In this document: piece after piece, positions 33,976-46,267 of the stretch
Layout of the letters: each line of letters starts with the position of its first letter
How positions within the stretch are numbered: the stretch's first letter is position 1
Assembly: GCA_013115125.1 (NCBI GenBank)
Contig: JABANN010000010.1
Location: 1 to 64,000 of the forward strand
Length of the DNA: 64,000 nt
Direction: 5' to 3'
Source: Perkinsus olseni
Taxonomy: Eukaryota > Perkinsozoa > Perkinsida
The notes under the pieces: generated by a model
Told to the model about the DNA's origin: nothing
Database searches by the model: none
The model's input: the letters and a program-made list of their open reading frames with translations, nothing else
Made by a program: the position numbers and the translations under genes

Positions 33976-35632
33976 ATGCCATGCATCGCAGCGTTTTTGA
34001 AGTCAGGAATGACCCTGGACAAATCTCGACTATGCTCGCCATTGAAGCCAGCAGACGAGTCGACGATAGATTTGTATAAGATATGGCCGACGCCACAGAC
34101 TACTTTCGGATGCGGAGGTCTGTGCGTCTGTGGCCCCAAGCCATGGACGCCCGTGTTCACCAGCTTGCCCATCGTTCTGGGGTCGGTCAATGCTGGTGGA
34201 TGAGGATGATCCATGCGGTCATTTGTGATCGCCTCAGGTTTGTCCTGTATGTTGCACTCCCCGCGATGGACATGTGGCGAGCGATGTCGCCGTGGCTTCC
34301 GGTGGTGACGGTTGTTCTCTTTGCGATGACGATGAGCAGTCTTTTGCTCGCCGCATACACAGATCCGGGAATTATGCCCAGGTGACGGTCGTAATCTAGG
34401 CTCTAGTCCCCGAGGCAGCGAGGATTTCGGAAATTCGCGAAATCTTCGGTTTGTGTTCTCCGTGGAGACATATAAGGCGTTGCTGGTTACGAGTGCCTAG
34501 TTATCCTCAGGCGCGCTTTGCTCGACGCGATGTATCGGGCCGGCTCCTCTGCAGCGCTGCCCGACGGAGATATCGATCCGGAGCAAGCTCACAGCAGAGG
34601 GACCTTTCGATACTGTGGTGAGAAATGGGAAGTGGCGGAGTCGTTTCTCCTGGACGTCATTGCTCGCTTCGTCGACATACTTGGAAGGCGATTTCCCGTG
34701 AAGGCTTTCCGCACAATTGCTCGGACGCTTCCTCTCCTACCAAACCTATCTACGATTCCTGCGAACTGAGCGATGGCCTGGCATACATAGTGTTCGTCTC
34801 AGCTTCCCAGGGTACACCAGTCGACGACCGCGCAGTGCTTGTTCAGGCACATGCCAGATGTACCGTGATGTGACCACCACGTCTCACTGCAGAGTATGTG
34901 ACAACTGTGTGCTCGGCTTCGACCATCACTGTGTATTCCTCAATAACTGCATCGGTAAGGACCGCTCTCTGTCGAATGATCGAGCTATCAAGGGTGCGTC
35001 TTGTGCAGGCGGTCGGAACTATCCCTTTTTCATGGTGTTCGTCGCATCGGTAACTGCATTTGCTGCAGTGGTGATGGTACAATTCATTCTCTGGACGAGC
35101 ATCATTGATGAAGGCAGCAGCCTACAGATAGGGATCGAGATCAAGCCTAACCCAGTAACTCCTCGGTCTCACATCTTGACGCCGTTCGTTGTGACTCTTC
35201 GTTTTGTTTTCCCGGCACGCGCTTAGTGGCTTTTCTGAAGCCTTCACAGTTTGGTTCATCCCGCCTGTTCGTGGCGACGTGTTTGCAAATATGACTTAGT
35301 TGCGATGCTCAGGCGCTCGCCATTCTCGCCCGAGTGTTGGCCTTGCTATGCTTGATATGCCTGATAACCCTAGCTCTCTTTCTTGGGTAAGGAATAAGAG
35401 GGACTTCCTACCGGAGGCTAGTGTGGGGCTGCTCATTTGGTTAACGGTGTTCTCTCTCAGATTTCACTTGTGTCTGCTGGTGACGGGTAAGACGACGAAA
35501 CAAGTTCTGCGGCCGAACAAGCGGTTCTCATCCCGGTCGAGTCGGTGCTGTTCAACCTTGTTCACTCGTCAGCCGGCCCTCTTCGATCCACGCCTGAGGG
35601 TATCGAGAGAAGCCACTACGCAAGTTGTCTGA
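33976..35632 (+). CDS. DHHC palmitoyltransferase
   Basis: Exons 33976-34181, 34238-34381, 34511-34617, 34847-34954 and 35009 onward build an S-acyltransferase. The catalytic cysteine-rich domain is complete across one join: [20 protein letters not shown], then [20 protein letters not shown] followed by [11 protein letters not shown]. Two transmembrane helices precede it ([17 protein letters not shown] in the second) and more follow. The N-terminal [20 protein letters not shown] and DPGIMPR before the domain are typical. The C-terminal [14 protein letters not shown] is the TTxE-like element. It adds palmitate to cysteines of target proteins in ER, Golgi or plasma membrane. The middle of the last third (35.2-35.45 kb) has uncertain joins. 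Confidence 0.9.
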
Positions 35633-35797
35633 ACTCACCCCCTGTGCGCTGGTGAACACCTTTTTTGCTAAGTCGCTTCTTGCTATCTGAATTCGTTTCA
35701 ACGGGTGGTGGGACAGAACAAGTCCGTTCCGCGTTGCGTACGCATACATAATTCCGAAACCTGTCTTATCTCATCCGTACCAGTTTGGCTGCCTCTC

Positions 35798-37014
35798 ATG
35801 GGTCTTCTCAAAATTGTACGGAAGGTGAAAGAGCAGGAGCGGGAGATACGTCTATTGATACTGTAATATTCTTGTTGATATTGTAATAGTCTATGCTTGC
35901 TCTTCAGAGGTCTGGACAATGCTGGGAAGACGACGGTGTTGTTGAGGTTCAACGGCGAAGATATTTCTCAGATTCCCCCAACCGTTGGTTTCAATATTAA
36001 GACCATACTGTTTAATGAGTGAGTCTCTGATGGCTCGGAAGTTCCGAGCCAACGGGGAAGGGCTCGTACAATCGCGCAGCGCTACGTACCATCACTCGAT
36101 AATTTCATGGTTAATCAGCGATCTCCCAATGCTGCCCCAAATCATTTCGGTCTGTCCGTTTTATTAGCATTTTTGGATCTTCGAGAAGAATCGTTTGAGC
36201 AACTAAAAAATGAACGCGATTGGCTACGTTTCCTGTGAGACAAACTCTTCGACGTAAAGCATTCTATCGTGCAGTATCACTGTGACTGTATGCTATTCAC
36301 GACGTCAGTATCACGTCCGAGACGGTCATCACCGGAGTTGGCCTGCTGTGGCCCAATCCTCCATCGTTTGGGATCTCTCTTCTTACGAGGGGTCTCTGCC
36401 TCTCAGTTACAAATTGAACGTCTGGGATGTCGGCGGGCAAAAGAGCATCCGCAGCTTCTGGCGGAACTACTTCGAGGCCACTGACGGCCTGGTAGGGGCT
36501 ACAGCCGATCGCTTGTGTTCAGAGCGATGGGTACACGTAGCTTCAAGATGTCAGATCTGGGTTGTTGACTCGCTCGACCGTCACCGCCTCACCGACTGTA
36601 AAGAAGAGCTTCACAAGCTGCTCAAGGAGGAGCGTCTTGCCGGCGCCTCCCTCCTAGTAAGAGCGAAATTTCGATTGGTCCTACCTTCCAATTTGCAAGG
36701 CCATAGCATGAATTAATGTTCAGAAATACAGGGGGCTGATTTGCACAGTGTTGAACCCTATCTCCGACAGGTCCTAGCGAATAAGCAGGACATCGCAGGC
36801 GCTCTCTCTCCTCTACAAATTCGCAAGGTGGGCTCTCCATCCCGTGGACTGGCTGGGAAGGCTGGATCGTTGTCAGCATTTGGAATTGGAGACGATGTCG
36901 ATGTCCCGGCATTGGTATGTTCTGCCGTGCTCAGCCGTGACGGGTGAAGGACTAGCCGAAGGAGTTGAGTGGATCGTCGATGATTGTGCTAAGCGTGTTT
37001 TCACCCATGGATGA
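35798..37014 (+). CDS. ARL2: ARL2-type small GTPase
   Basis: Six exons (35798-35862, 35908-36018, 36407-36491, 36555-36656, 36771-36827, 36877-37014) sum to 186 codons, giving 185 residues, close to human ARL2. It begins [20 protein letters not shown], which includes the ARL2-type amphipathic start with Gly2. G1 is GLDNAGKT, switch 1 [10 protein letters not shown]3 WDVGGQ followed by [18 protein letters not shown]4 NKQD and G5 [11 protein letters not shown]2 controls tubulin folding with cofactor D and release of lipidated cargo. The second intron, 388 nt, is far longer than the others. Confidence 0.95.
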
Positions 37015-37190
37015 TTCCCTTTCAATTCGAACCTGTTCATTTTCAGTGAGGCAGGAAGGGGCCATCGCTTTCATTGATCCTTGCCGCCGCACTTGGACGG
37101 CCACGGTGGTATTCTCTCGCTGTGGCCGAAGGGGTTCCCCGACTTTCTTCGCATCTAGTTTTACTACCGAGCTTGATTGCGTGTAAATGA

Positions 37191-39341
37191 ATGCCAACTG
37201 ATGAGGATGGCCCGAAGGTGTCGGCCGACCATCATTCCTTCGCCGGTGTAAGAGGTTACGATGCTCTCGATAATATCGACCCGAGGGAACGCATTGTGCC
37301 TCCCCCCGACTGCGAGTCATTGCCCCCGGCGTCTACATGCTGAGCTGTGGCACCGTTAGTGCTTCGTCTGGCTCTTAGGGCTGTGCGGACCTGCTCGAAG
37401 AGGTATCCAGGGAATCCCGAGTCAGAGTCGAGGAATTGCAGTCTGCGGTGGTTGAGGGCATGGAGGCCTCATGGATCGACTATATCCGCACGTAGGCGTC
37501 TCGAGTCCTACTGGCTCATCGGTATCGTTATTTATCGTGGGGGACGCTCCCTCAATCTAAGAGGCACCCCAGTTTTCTCGGGGCTCCCTCATTGCTTGAC
37601 CTTGCGTTCGCAGAGATACGCGACTCTCCATCGCCATACGCGGGGCAGATTGCGCGCAAGAACGACTCCGGCAAGTACTACTAAGGCTCAGGGAGATTGA
37701 CAAGCCTCTGGGGGAAGCTAATGTGGGTGAAGGTCCCCTTATTCTGACTTAATTCACCCGCGAGTCACTCAGGCAGCCGTAGAATCTCTGGAGAAACAAG
37801 TTTCAGCTCTGAAGCGGGCTTGCTGGGTCCACAGTCGACTCCGTGACGCAACAGCCTTGCTTGACAGAGCGGCCTGTGACTTCAGCATTGAAGACATCGC
37901 GGAACGGTGAGCGTGCTGATGTCCCGTCGTTGATAATCGTCCGAAACTAGGTGTCAGCTACTGAAGCGGGCTCGCGCACTTGTCGAACCAATCGCTCCGC
38001 TCACTCGTCGCGGGTGTCCTCGAGTACTAACCTCCTGTTTAGACAAGTGAGTCGATCAACTAATGGAAGCAAGATTTCTAGCTGACAATTCGATAATAGC
38101 CTATTCAATCACGGGATCGCCACCGCTCTAGGTGCGAGTCCCTCACCCTAGCTACCATCGAGGACATATGCCGAGCTGTGACTGATGGACCTCTGTTAAC
38201 AATCGGCTTCCTAGAGCTCAGGAGCCAGTGAGAAGTACGGTCTTAAAGAGTCAGTATATGCGTCTAGTGCGTCAGGTCGATATCGCCTGGGCTGTGGATT
38301 GGGTGTCGAGCCCTAGACGTCGAGGTTGAGCTCCTGGACGTGCTGGCTGGGCGTCTCGTCAACGGTGTAGGTGCCCTGTGGTGTGGCTTGTGGTTCTCCT
38401 GGTGGAAGAGCACGCAGGTTATCAACCCTCTCGCGGCTCACTCTAGTGGTTTTCGAGTAGTGTATGCGGGTTTCACCAGGGATTGGTCCATTGAGCTGAA
38501 GCGGTCTGGCCAGCCCAATGATGCCTTGATTGCAGAGGCGCTGGAGACGATGGTGGAGTTCCTCAAGCGGACCATCTTCTCTGGAGGTGATTTAGGCTCT
38601 AATTTAGTGACCTACTGAGTGGGATCTACTCAAGTCGGTTTATCAGAAACTATACCCTTCCTGGCAATGGGACAGAGGCTGTGGCCTGTGATGGGCAATC
38701 GTCTGCTCAGTGGGGTCGCCATGAGTACGCTCGATCGTCTGGAGGCGCACATGCGCCACATCGGTTTTATTGATAAAGTGGGTGGCGCTTCTTAATCGGA
38801 GCTATGGTGAATACCTCAGTCTTCGGTACGGCACGTGCCGTCCGTGTCGGTTGTAGACGCGGATGGTACGCTAGCAGAGGCCTCGACTCCGCCGGAGCAA
38901 TGGGTGACCGCACCAGATAAACGTGCAACGTGTCCCGGACTCAATGGCTATTCTCAGACACCTGTGCCGTCGACGGTGCTGACTAAGAATTCGGGAGCCG
39001 GTCGGCTTGATCATCGCGACCTCTTCGAGTACGAACAACTGCCCTTGAATCGATGGCGGAATGGTACGTGCGAATACCACGGCTATGTCTTGCGCAGCAG
39101 AAACGCTAGGCTACCGGCAGCTGCTTTCGCACTTCCCTCGAGGGGCTATGCGGCTCCCTCGAAAGCTGAGGGCTTCAGTCAGGCACGCAGGCTGCGCCGT
39201 TCGGTATCCTGGGGGCATTGCCGCATGCGCGCGATGAACCCGCCTGAGCTCCTGGAACATGAAACGATACTGGAGGGCGTCGCTGAGCAAGGTGAAGGTC
39301 CATCGGCGATAGTCGTGCCACGCAACGACTCAGCAATTTAA
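37191..39341 (+). CDS. ZW10/Dsl1-family tethering protein, copy A
   Basis: The ATG at 37191 starts MPTDEDGPKVSADHHSFAGV. Exons that follow align piece by piece with copy B next door: LLEEVSRESRVRVEELQSAV, ASWIDYIRT, then TRLSIAIRGADCAQERLRQV, ACWVHSRLRDATALLDRA, EALETMVEFLKRTIFSGG and RLWPVMGNRLLSG with LDRLEAHMRHIGFIDK. ZW10 proteins tether Golgi-to-ER vesicles and, in many cells, act at kinetochores. After the helix at 38.75 kb the frame runs into an exon ending at 39341 (starts SSVRHVPSVSVVDADG) that no longer resembles copy B, so the conserved second half seems absent. Several joins between 37.4 and 38.3 kb are unsolved. It may be a shortened paralogue or a decaying copy. Confidence 0.65.
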
Positions 39342-39434
39342 ATTAGTTTCATTGGAGCCAATGCGTCGGGTTTAGGCCACTCGGATTGACAAATATTGTT
39401 CAGCGAATCTTTTTTGATACTAGAGCAAACTCTC

Positions 39435-42400
39435 ATGGATGACTTCGCCACAGGAGTGAGTGACACTCCCGTGAGCCACGAGGACAGACTGGATCATTTC
39501 GAGCAGCACCACGGCGACGATGAAGTGCCCTGGGCCCTGCCCGACTGCTTATCGCAGCCTGAATTCGCCCTCGATGAGGTGAGTCTTTCGAGAAGACTCG
39601 CTATGAACTGAGTTTGTTTGGCAGGTTGGCACAGCACAGCTGGAGTCCTGGGCTCATGAGGCACGCGACTACGTACACGCTCTGGAAGCACGCGTGGAGG
39701 AAACGCTTGACAAGAGCCAGAAGGAGTTCATTCATACGTGAGAAGGAGAGCTCAACGAGTTTCGACAGCCACGATGTGACTTCAGGGATATCCGTCTGTC
39801 CAGTACAATTCAGAAGATAGAGTCGGCCAAGGAGGCTTTGAGGGAGATCTCACGAAGACTTGAAGAAGCTCAGGGGAAACTGGGCGACGCTAATGTGAGA
39901 ACGCAGGATGAAATCTTTTAAACCAGAGGATGTCGGTGTTCCAGTCGCGAGTCTCCGATCTGAATAGCGAAGTCGCCGCTCTGGAGGAGGCCTGCCGAGT
40001 TAGCGGACAAGTCGCGAAGGCTCGTCGCAGTCTGGGGAAGGTGTTCGAGACGGACGTCCACGGCGAGCCCGGTGATAACATCGACGGAATCCTCGCGCGG
40101 TGAGCAGGTGGATACTCGAGGACCGACGACTATGAGGTGTATTAGGTGCCGAGCACTGTCCGAAGTTCGCGACTTACTGCAGTCTGTGTCCACACCCATG
40201 GCCCCGAAGAACTGCCCCAAAATCGTCAATGAGTGCAATGAACTGTACTATGGAAGGCATTGCTTTTCGAGGGTCCAATGCCATGGGGGTTTTCAGGTAT
40301 GCTTCCGCCTTCGCGTCGATGGCCGAAGCTATGAACTCATCACTGCGCCAAGGTCCCATACTGAAGATCGAGAAGTGCAGGCTGTCGAGCACGTGAGCAG
40401 CCACGTGGTTCGTTTATATCCCGTTAACCTGTCCTGTTTTCAGTAGAGTCTGTCCGGAGCTCTGGGAGGGTGCCCGAGTCCTCGGCGTAGACTCGGATCT
40501 CGTTTGTGAGGTTGCGGAGAATATAAACTCTAATGTAAGCGGAGCGAAGCTAGAGATACCCGCGGGGGAACGTTCGGGTCGTCTCAGGTGCTCCGAGCAC
40601 TCCTCGAGCACCCTCACGGTCTAACGGTACAGACGACGCAGGATGAATGGAACCTCACGCTCAAAGACACAGGGGCTGCGAACTTCGAGGAAGTGGCATC
40701 GGCTCTGGAGAACATGGCGGACTTCCTCAGTTCCACTGTCTTCAGTGGAGGTGATACAGAGCTACTTATGCTGCTCCTCATCACGCTTCTTACCGCCAGA
40801 TTCGGATGCTTTCGCGACCCTCGGCTCCGCGCTGTGGCCAGGGATCGCCAGACGGCTGCTTCGGTCGGACAATTTTGACGTCTCTGCGGAAGAGGAGCGC
40901 GCTCGGAGGCTCGAGACCAGCATGCAGGAGAACGGTTTCATTCAGCTGGAAATGAGTCCCATGAAGGTTCGGCAGAGCTCCCAAGTTCGAAACTTGGGGA
41001 TGGCATTTTCTCTTCAGGACGGACTGTCAACTCGTGATGAGGCTGAACAGAAGGCCGAACGATCGAGAATCTTAGCCCGTGCCCGGCATGAGCTCATCGC
41101 TGATACCGTCGAAGGTGTCACTGAGACAGTGGAGGTCGACAAGAGGCAACTCGAATCCGTAGCATCCGTTGCGCATGCGTGCAAACTCTATGATGGGCCC
41201 TTTTTCCAGCTCGTTACCGGCGGGGCACACGTTTCTAGCATGCCGGCTTCGCAGACCTGGTTGGCCACCTGCCCGGATCGGATATCGAAAAGTGTTGAAG
41301 TAAGCCTGAGGCATCTCTATCATCAACCGACTTCTGTCTTTGTACGTTTGCAGACTCTATGGAAGCTGATCGCAGAGAATCCCTCGGAAAAACGCAATCT
41401 CATCGATCTCTTCATCATCCTCAAACGAGATGCTCACAGAGATATAATCGTGAATGATCCTGTCAAGGTAAGGCCTTCAGCCACTCATCACGCGGCGCAC
41501 GACACCCATCGTCTCCAGGCCGGCCTACTGGTGCTGGACGTATCCTATCTGAGCGTTCGTCTTCTCCTGGATGGCCCGAAGTCAATGAAGGCGGACCGTC
41601 GCGACTCCGGTCTGGACCTAGTCCTCCGCCTAAGAGAGGCTGCCTCAGTAATTTTCGCCCAAGCCATTAACAAGGCGTCCGAGAACGCCCGGCAAAAATT
41701 AGACGCCGGTAAGTAACGCAGCCGTCGTTCGGTTCATCAGTAGCGTCACAGGCTCTGGGTCGTGGAAACGCGGGTTGCTCAACTCTCACGATATGGCAGC
41801 AGCCGAGGCGGCCCTGGGGGAAGCAGTGGAGTCGCTGAAGAAGCTCTCAATAGTAATCGCCACATCTAGCATCTCAGTGTTGTGGGAGTGTCGTGTTACA
41901 GGCTTGGAATCGGTACCTACCTGAAGCGCTGAGACTCCCGGCCTTGGCGGTAGCAGCGGATGCAACTATCAAGGAACTCGCCGAATTGTAGCGGCAATCT
42001 TCACCGCTGAGTTTACCTCGACTCACTTTCAGATCTGTCCAAGCACTGGACAAGTCTTGGCGAATGAACCCCAACAAGCAGGATGGCTCCGCGGTTGCAG
42101 CGTTACTGGAGTGAGTTTTCTCAAGAATGAAACGAGATAGTGTTCATCTCGCAATCTCAGCTTCCTATTGGTATCGACGCGCGAGACCATTTGTCCTAGC
42201 GCCAAAATCCAACCGCCATCATTCGCCTCGGCAGCTCTTATGAAGGACTGTCTTATGCTGCCATGGGAAGAGCTGGTGAACCGTCCCCACGATCAACTTC
42301 CTGGCGCAGAGACGGTAAGGAAGGGCTGTTAAACGAGGTCGCTCAGAGGTCTTCCGCAGTCCTTGTTGTCTCGTGGGTCCCTCGCCTTGTGTATTCGAGC

Positions 42401-42602
42401 CAATTTCTCTGTCGGAGTGGAGTCATGGCCCGAGGCGGAGAGCAAAGCGAGCCTACTAGCCGATGCTTGGGGAAGAGGCAAAGGCGTGAAGGAGAATAAG
42501 AGGAAAATGGAGTCCAAGGCCCATAAGAATGCCGACATATCGGGACGGGTAGGGGGAGGAAAGGGAGAGTTCGTGTGCTGGTTGATGGTACCACCTGTGT
42601 AG
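39435..42602 (+). CDS. ZW10/Dsl1-family tethering protein, copy B
   Basis: The ATG at 39435 starts MDDFATGVSDTPVSHEDRLD. N-terminal helices (LESWAHEARDYVHALEARVE, DIRLSSTIQKIESAKEALRE) correspond to the ZW10 N-terminus. The central part has FEEVASALENMADFLSSTVF and ALWPGIARRLL followed by RARRLETSMQENGFIQLE, matching the ZW10 segment around its conserved Trp-Glu-Asp region. A long exon from about 40.8 to 41.7 kb has ARARHELIADTVEGVTETV and LRLREAASVIFAQAINKASE. Later exons, AWNRYLPEALRLPALAVAAD and beyond, parallel the C-terminus; the exact end (about 42602) is uncertain. It is the full-length member of the pair. Likely role: NRZ/Dsl1 vesicle tethering at the ER. Confidence 0.75.
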
Positions 42603-43329
42603 GTATCCCGAGGTGGCGTATTCGCCAGCAGCAACAGTCGTTCTCTGTTCGGTTAGCACGGTACCTTTTTGGTTGAATCACTTTGCCAATCAGAACCGCG
42701 AGGGTTGTGTTCATGGAGGTTTGTAGTGCGAGTGGGTGGACTGCTCGATAGCGGCATCGGTCAAATACGATGCGTGGCGTCGATGACTAGAGCATTAACA
42801 TGACGCTTAGCCGTGCTGAAGTGCAGCGAACATGCAGGCGAAACCAGACGCCAACAGAATAATCTACTCTACCACCGATGGTCCCCCGGCAGTCATGCGG
42901 TCCCGCGCTTGTACACGAGTAATCGATCCTGAGTTACGGATCAGTATCCCGCGTAACTGGTCTGTTCATCGTTGGGGATCCAGCCACCCCTTCCTAGTGA
43001 AGGTGATGCGGTTAAATTTCTCCGCATGTCCTGGGTTACTTGAAAGGAAACCCTTCGAAAGGTCTGTAACTCCACTTTGACGATGTTCCGCTGGTGCAAC
43101 GCATCCCTAGAGCACATCAGTCAGTGAGTAACTCTTCAGCGCAAGCACGGCCAGCAGAGAGATGAAACTTATTTGTGACAAAAAACAAGCCATTGTGGCA
43201 AACATTCGAGATTAACATTGAGTGTTTTTCTTCCTCCCATTCTTTTCGATGTAGACCACGTAGCGCTGCTGGCGTCTAGCATATCTGTAATCACTCATAG
43301 TTGGCAGAGAAAAGGGTGAGAACAGCGGC
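42603..43329. other. Gap with one doubtful ORF
   Basis: An 82-codon plus-strand frame from an ATG at 42832 (MQAKPDANRIIYSTTDGPPA) has no recognisable domain or splice partner. Nothing else is supported in these 727 nt. Confidence 0.3.
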
Positions 43330-44247
43330 TCACTCTTTGACCCTGACGTGGCGAATGGAGACTAGATGACCCTGGTCGTCGAATTGATCCCACCAGCTCT
43401 TCTCGTACGTGCGATATTGAGGAAGATCCTTTGTCCATTGCATAGTGCGCACTGCCCCTGGAAAGTGGAGATGAGAGTCGACCCCGGGCCAATTATTCGA
43501 GAGTTGAACCATAGGTATGGGACCCACCTTCTACGAGGTGTTTATACTTAGTACTGCATATATCAGCGATGATGACCCACTTTTTCGCTACGCGTAGCAT
43601 CTCGTTAACGGTTTCCAAAGCTTGGTCATGAGAAGCGAAATACCTGCGTGACCAGCATGGACCCCGAGCGAGCAGACTGGGATGGAAGCATGGATGGAAG
43701 ACGAAATGGACTCACTGGAAGACGCTGTTGCAGATCAGAACATCCCAGGACTCATCCGCCACGCCGTTAAGACAATCCGGCAGCATACCTTGAAATTTCC
43801 AATCGTGCCAGGGCGTTGTACTAAAAACTCACCAACAAAGAAGTTGTCCTTGAATTGTTGCGGAGCGAGTTCTTTTTTCACCAGTCTGACAGTCCTCGGA
43901 GCGCCATCACATCCACCGATGGTGATGTCAGGCCTGTCAAGGACTGCTAGGGGTTGACGCGACGTTGATCAGCAATTACATGAAAGCGAGCGCGGCCGAC
44001 AAAAATGCCAATACGCCGCAACCGGCTTCGAAGACTCGATCCCCGGACTGTACACACCCGTCGAGCACATCACGGACGTACCTGCATGGGAGAGTATGCT
44101 GCGTCGAAAGCCGACCTCGTCATGATACCTGTCCCACACCTCCTTGTCGTCTAGGTCGACCCAGCCTGCCACTTGATGCAGATGATTGAAGCGAGATTCC
44201 GATGCCAATACATCAAAGGCCTCGAAAACTACTGAAGGCTGAACCAT
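43330..44247 (-). CDS. SAM-dependent methyltransferase, 212 residues
   Basis: Six exons (44129-44247, 43980-44081, 43833-43933, 43716-43788, 43528-43643, 43330-43457) sum to 213 codons in one frame from the ATG at 44247. The class I Rossmann pattern is clear. Motif I is RVFEAGCGVLAFL, motif II comes near ITIGGCDGAP, motif IV is DESWDVLICNSVFQYF followed by DQALETVNEMLRV, and then KKWVIIADICSTK. The C-terminal part holds RTYEKSWWDQFDDQGHLVSI. Substrate is unknown: the family covers small molecules, lipids and proteins. No targeting signal is evident. Confidence 0.82.
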
Positions 44248-44578
44248 ACGGACGTCGTAACGGAAGAGCAGAGGGCGCTCGACATCCTACGGAGTTGTGT
44301 TTATTGGACAGAGGCGCGTGAGTATCACTGGTGTCGTCCGATGGGGCCACCTCTGAAGCGGAGACTCTCCGCTCGGAGGTAGCCGCCGGGCTCACCAACG
44401 GTTTCCTTGGCCGGGTGCTGACCAGGCAGCAGCGGCGTCGCCCTCTGGCCGTAGTGAAACTCGCCGAGACAGAATCTCAGTAGGAACGGTATGACTCTGA
44501 GGGACATCGAAACGTGTTACGATCCGCTTGTCCAGACTACAGGGGAAACCCGTTGTGGCTTCCCTCACTAAGTAACAG
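44248..44578. other. Intergenic gap
   Basis: These 331 nt lie between two minus-strand genes; I see no exon, RNA or repeat in them. Confidence 0.4.
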
Positions 44579-44889
44579 TTACTTCTCTTCGGTGCTGTCG
44601 TGCTCCTCCATGAGGCGTCTGAGCTCTACGACATTCATATCAGATACCGGACGTCCGCCTGTGAGGGCCTTCAAAGGGACTTGAGCGTGTGAATCGGCGG
44701 ATTTGTGGGCGGTATCTATTGATATGGGAACCTTTCCAATGATATCTTAGGTTGAAGCTGACCTGTGCTGATGAGCGTGCGCTTGAGGACAATTTCGTCG
44801 AGTCGTTTTCGATCCACGTCCAAGTCCTCGGACAGAACCGTTAACAGGGCGTCAACTGATACGCTCGGATTTTCCGTTGAGCTGGACAT
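44579..44889 (-). CDS. Hypothetical 87-residue protein
   Basis: Two exons (44763-44889, 44579-44715) sum to 88 codons from an ATG at 44889 (MSSSTENPSVSVDALLTVLS). Helical segments EDLDVDRKRLDEIVLKRTL and MNVVELRRLMEEHDSTEE flank a short linker. The constant frame and clean GT-AG intron support it. It could be a small helical adaptor; no family is recognised. Confidence 0.55.
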
Positions 44890-45087
44890 ATCTGTCAGCA
44901 AAAAGAAGCACTTCTGAGAACCGACGGATAGAGTGAGTAGTAAGCCAGAGCTGATGTGTTCAAGAGTACACGACAGATCTTCGACCAATGCACTCGTGAT
45001 GTGGAAGCTTTCCCTCTCCCTCAACTTCCTTCGTCAGCTCAACTCACTGTGTATTTCCTTCGGAGAGCACTAGCCGATCCTGCGTTC

Positions 45088-46267
45088 ATGTCAGAAGATA
45101 TCGATCAGAATGGCGAGCGCTTTTACCAATTCAAGAGCGGCATGTCTTACGTTGACCGATGATGATGGCCTAAGCTATGCCTTATCATCTTCCGTCCCGT
45201 CCTGTAGTGTTGACAGTGGTCCGCACAGGTTACAATTATCCATCAGGGGTCCCTTACTGGGTGCGACTTTCTCCAGAGCGCACCACATAGCAGTGAACCA
45301 GAGGCTCGTACCGCAGGCGAGGACAGACTAGGATGAAGAACTTCGTTAGTACTTTCGTCGGGATAATGGGACTTCGGAGCGAGCTCCAGCTCTCGTGCCT
45401 TCTCAGTGTGCATTCATGCCACCAGCGACCGTTGCCTCCCATCCGACCCCTCGGCAGCGACTAATAGCCAGCCTAGTCCCCAAAGTACAAGGCAGGGACA
45501 CTAAGCCTAGGTAATTGGGGGGAGCACGTGGTTTTGCATTTAAGTCATCCAGGTGGGCAAAAGCGGCCGAGCGGCTTCTCGGAGTGCTTGACCGCCTCTC
45601 ACCGTGCCTACCCAAGCACAGGGAGTTTGTAATACCACGCCCGAAGGGGCGGAAGGTCTAGTTATCGCCGTTCAGTTAGACTCGATGAACCCGAAGGATT
45701 TGAAGAGGCCTCACGTTTTCATGAACGAATCGGCGCAGGTGCGCTGGTAAGCGTTGCCTTGCTCCATGCATCTTGCCGATCAGGAGAAGCTGGGAGCCTT
45801 TTACCTTTGCTGTGCGCTGCGACTGCGTCCGCGTGAAGTGGAGCAGGCTGGTGACGATAATGCTGCCCTGTTGCGATTGACGCGAGAGGTATAGCTGGAC
45901 CGCCTTGCGAGTGGATATATGCGCCCCTTAGGTGGCCGAGAAAGAGGTGGAGCCTTTGTTAGCTGAGTTACGCGAGTTCGTATCAGGTGATGGGTGTTGG
46001 GATTGAACCAGGTATCTATGCCATGAGATCTTTGTAGACTACGATTCGGCCATGCATGAAGCGTTGGAGGCTACCTCCGTCTACCGAGAGATCTCGGATG
46101 ACCTTTTCTGGCATCACAATTTTGTGTCCGCCTGCCCTACACTGTATGCCGACCTGCAACAGCACCTGCCTGATGACGACCATGACGTCGAGAACCAGAT
46201 GGTAGACAACGAGCTCGCTCGTCGGGTCTACTCAGCATGGCTCGAGGCCTCGGGTGATGGCATCTGA
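45088..46267 (+). CDS. Hypothetical multi-exon protein
   Basis: The ATG at 45088 opens MSEDIDQNGERFYQFKSGMS. Further exons carry YNYPSGVPYWVRLSPERTT, then SERAPALVPSQCAFMPPATV, AERLLGVLDRLSPCLPKHRE, MNPKDLKRPHVFMNESAQVR, EKLGAFYLCCALRLRPREVE, VAEKEVEPLLAELREFVS and a last exon MHEALEATSVYREISDDLFW with ELARRVYSAWLEAS before the TGA at 46267. Not every junction phase was checked. The C-terminal half looks like a helical domain. I recognise no family; two genes are also possible. Confidence 0.5.

Noticed and set aside
38090-38160. tRNA-like stretch with GGTGCGAGTCC in copy A of the ZW10 pair
   Set aside because: No consistent cloverleaf could be drawn by eye.
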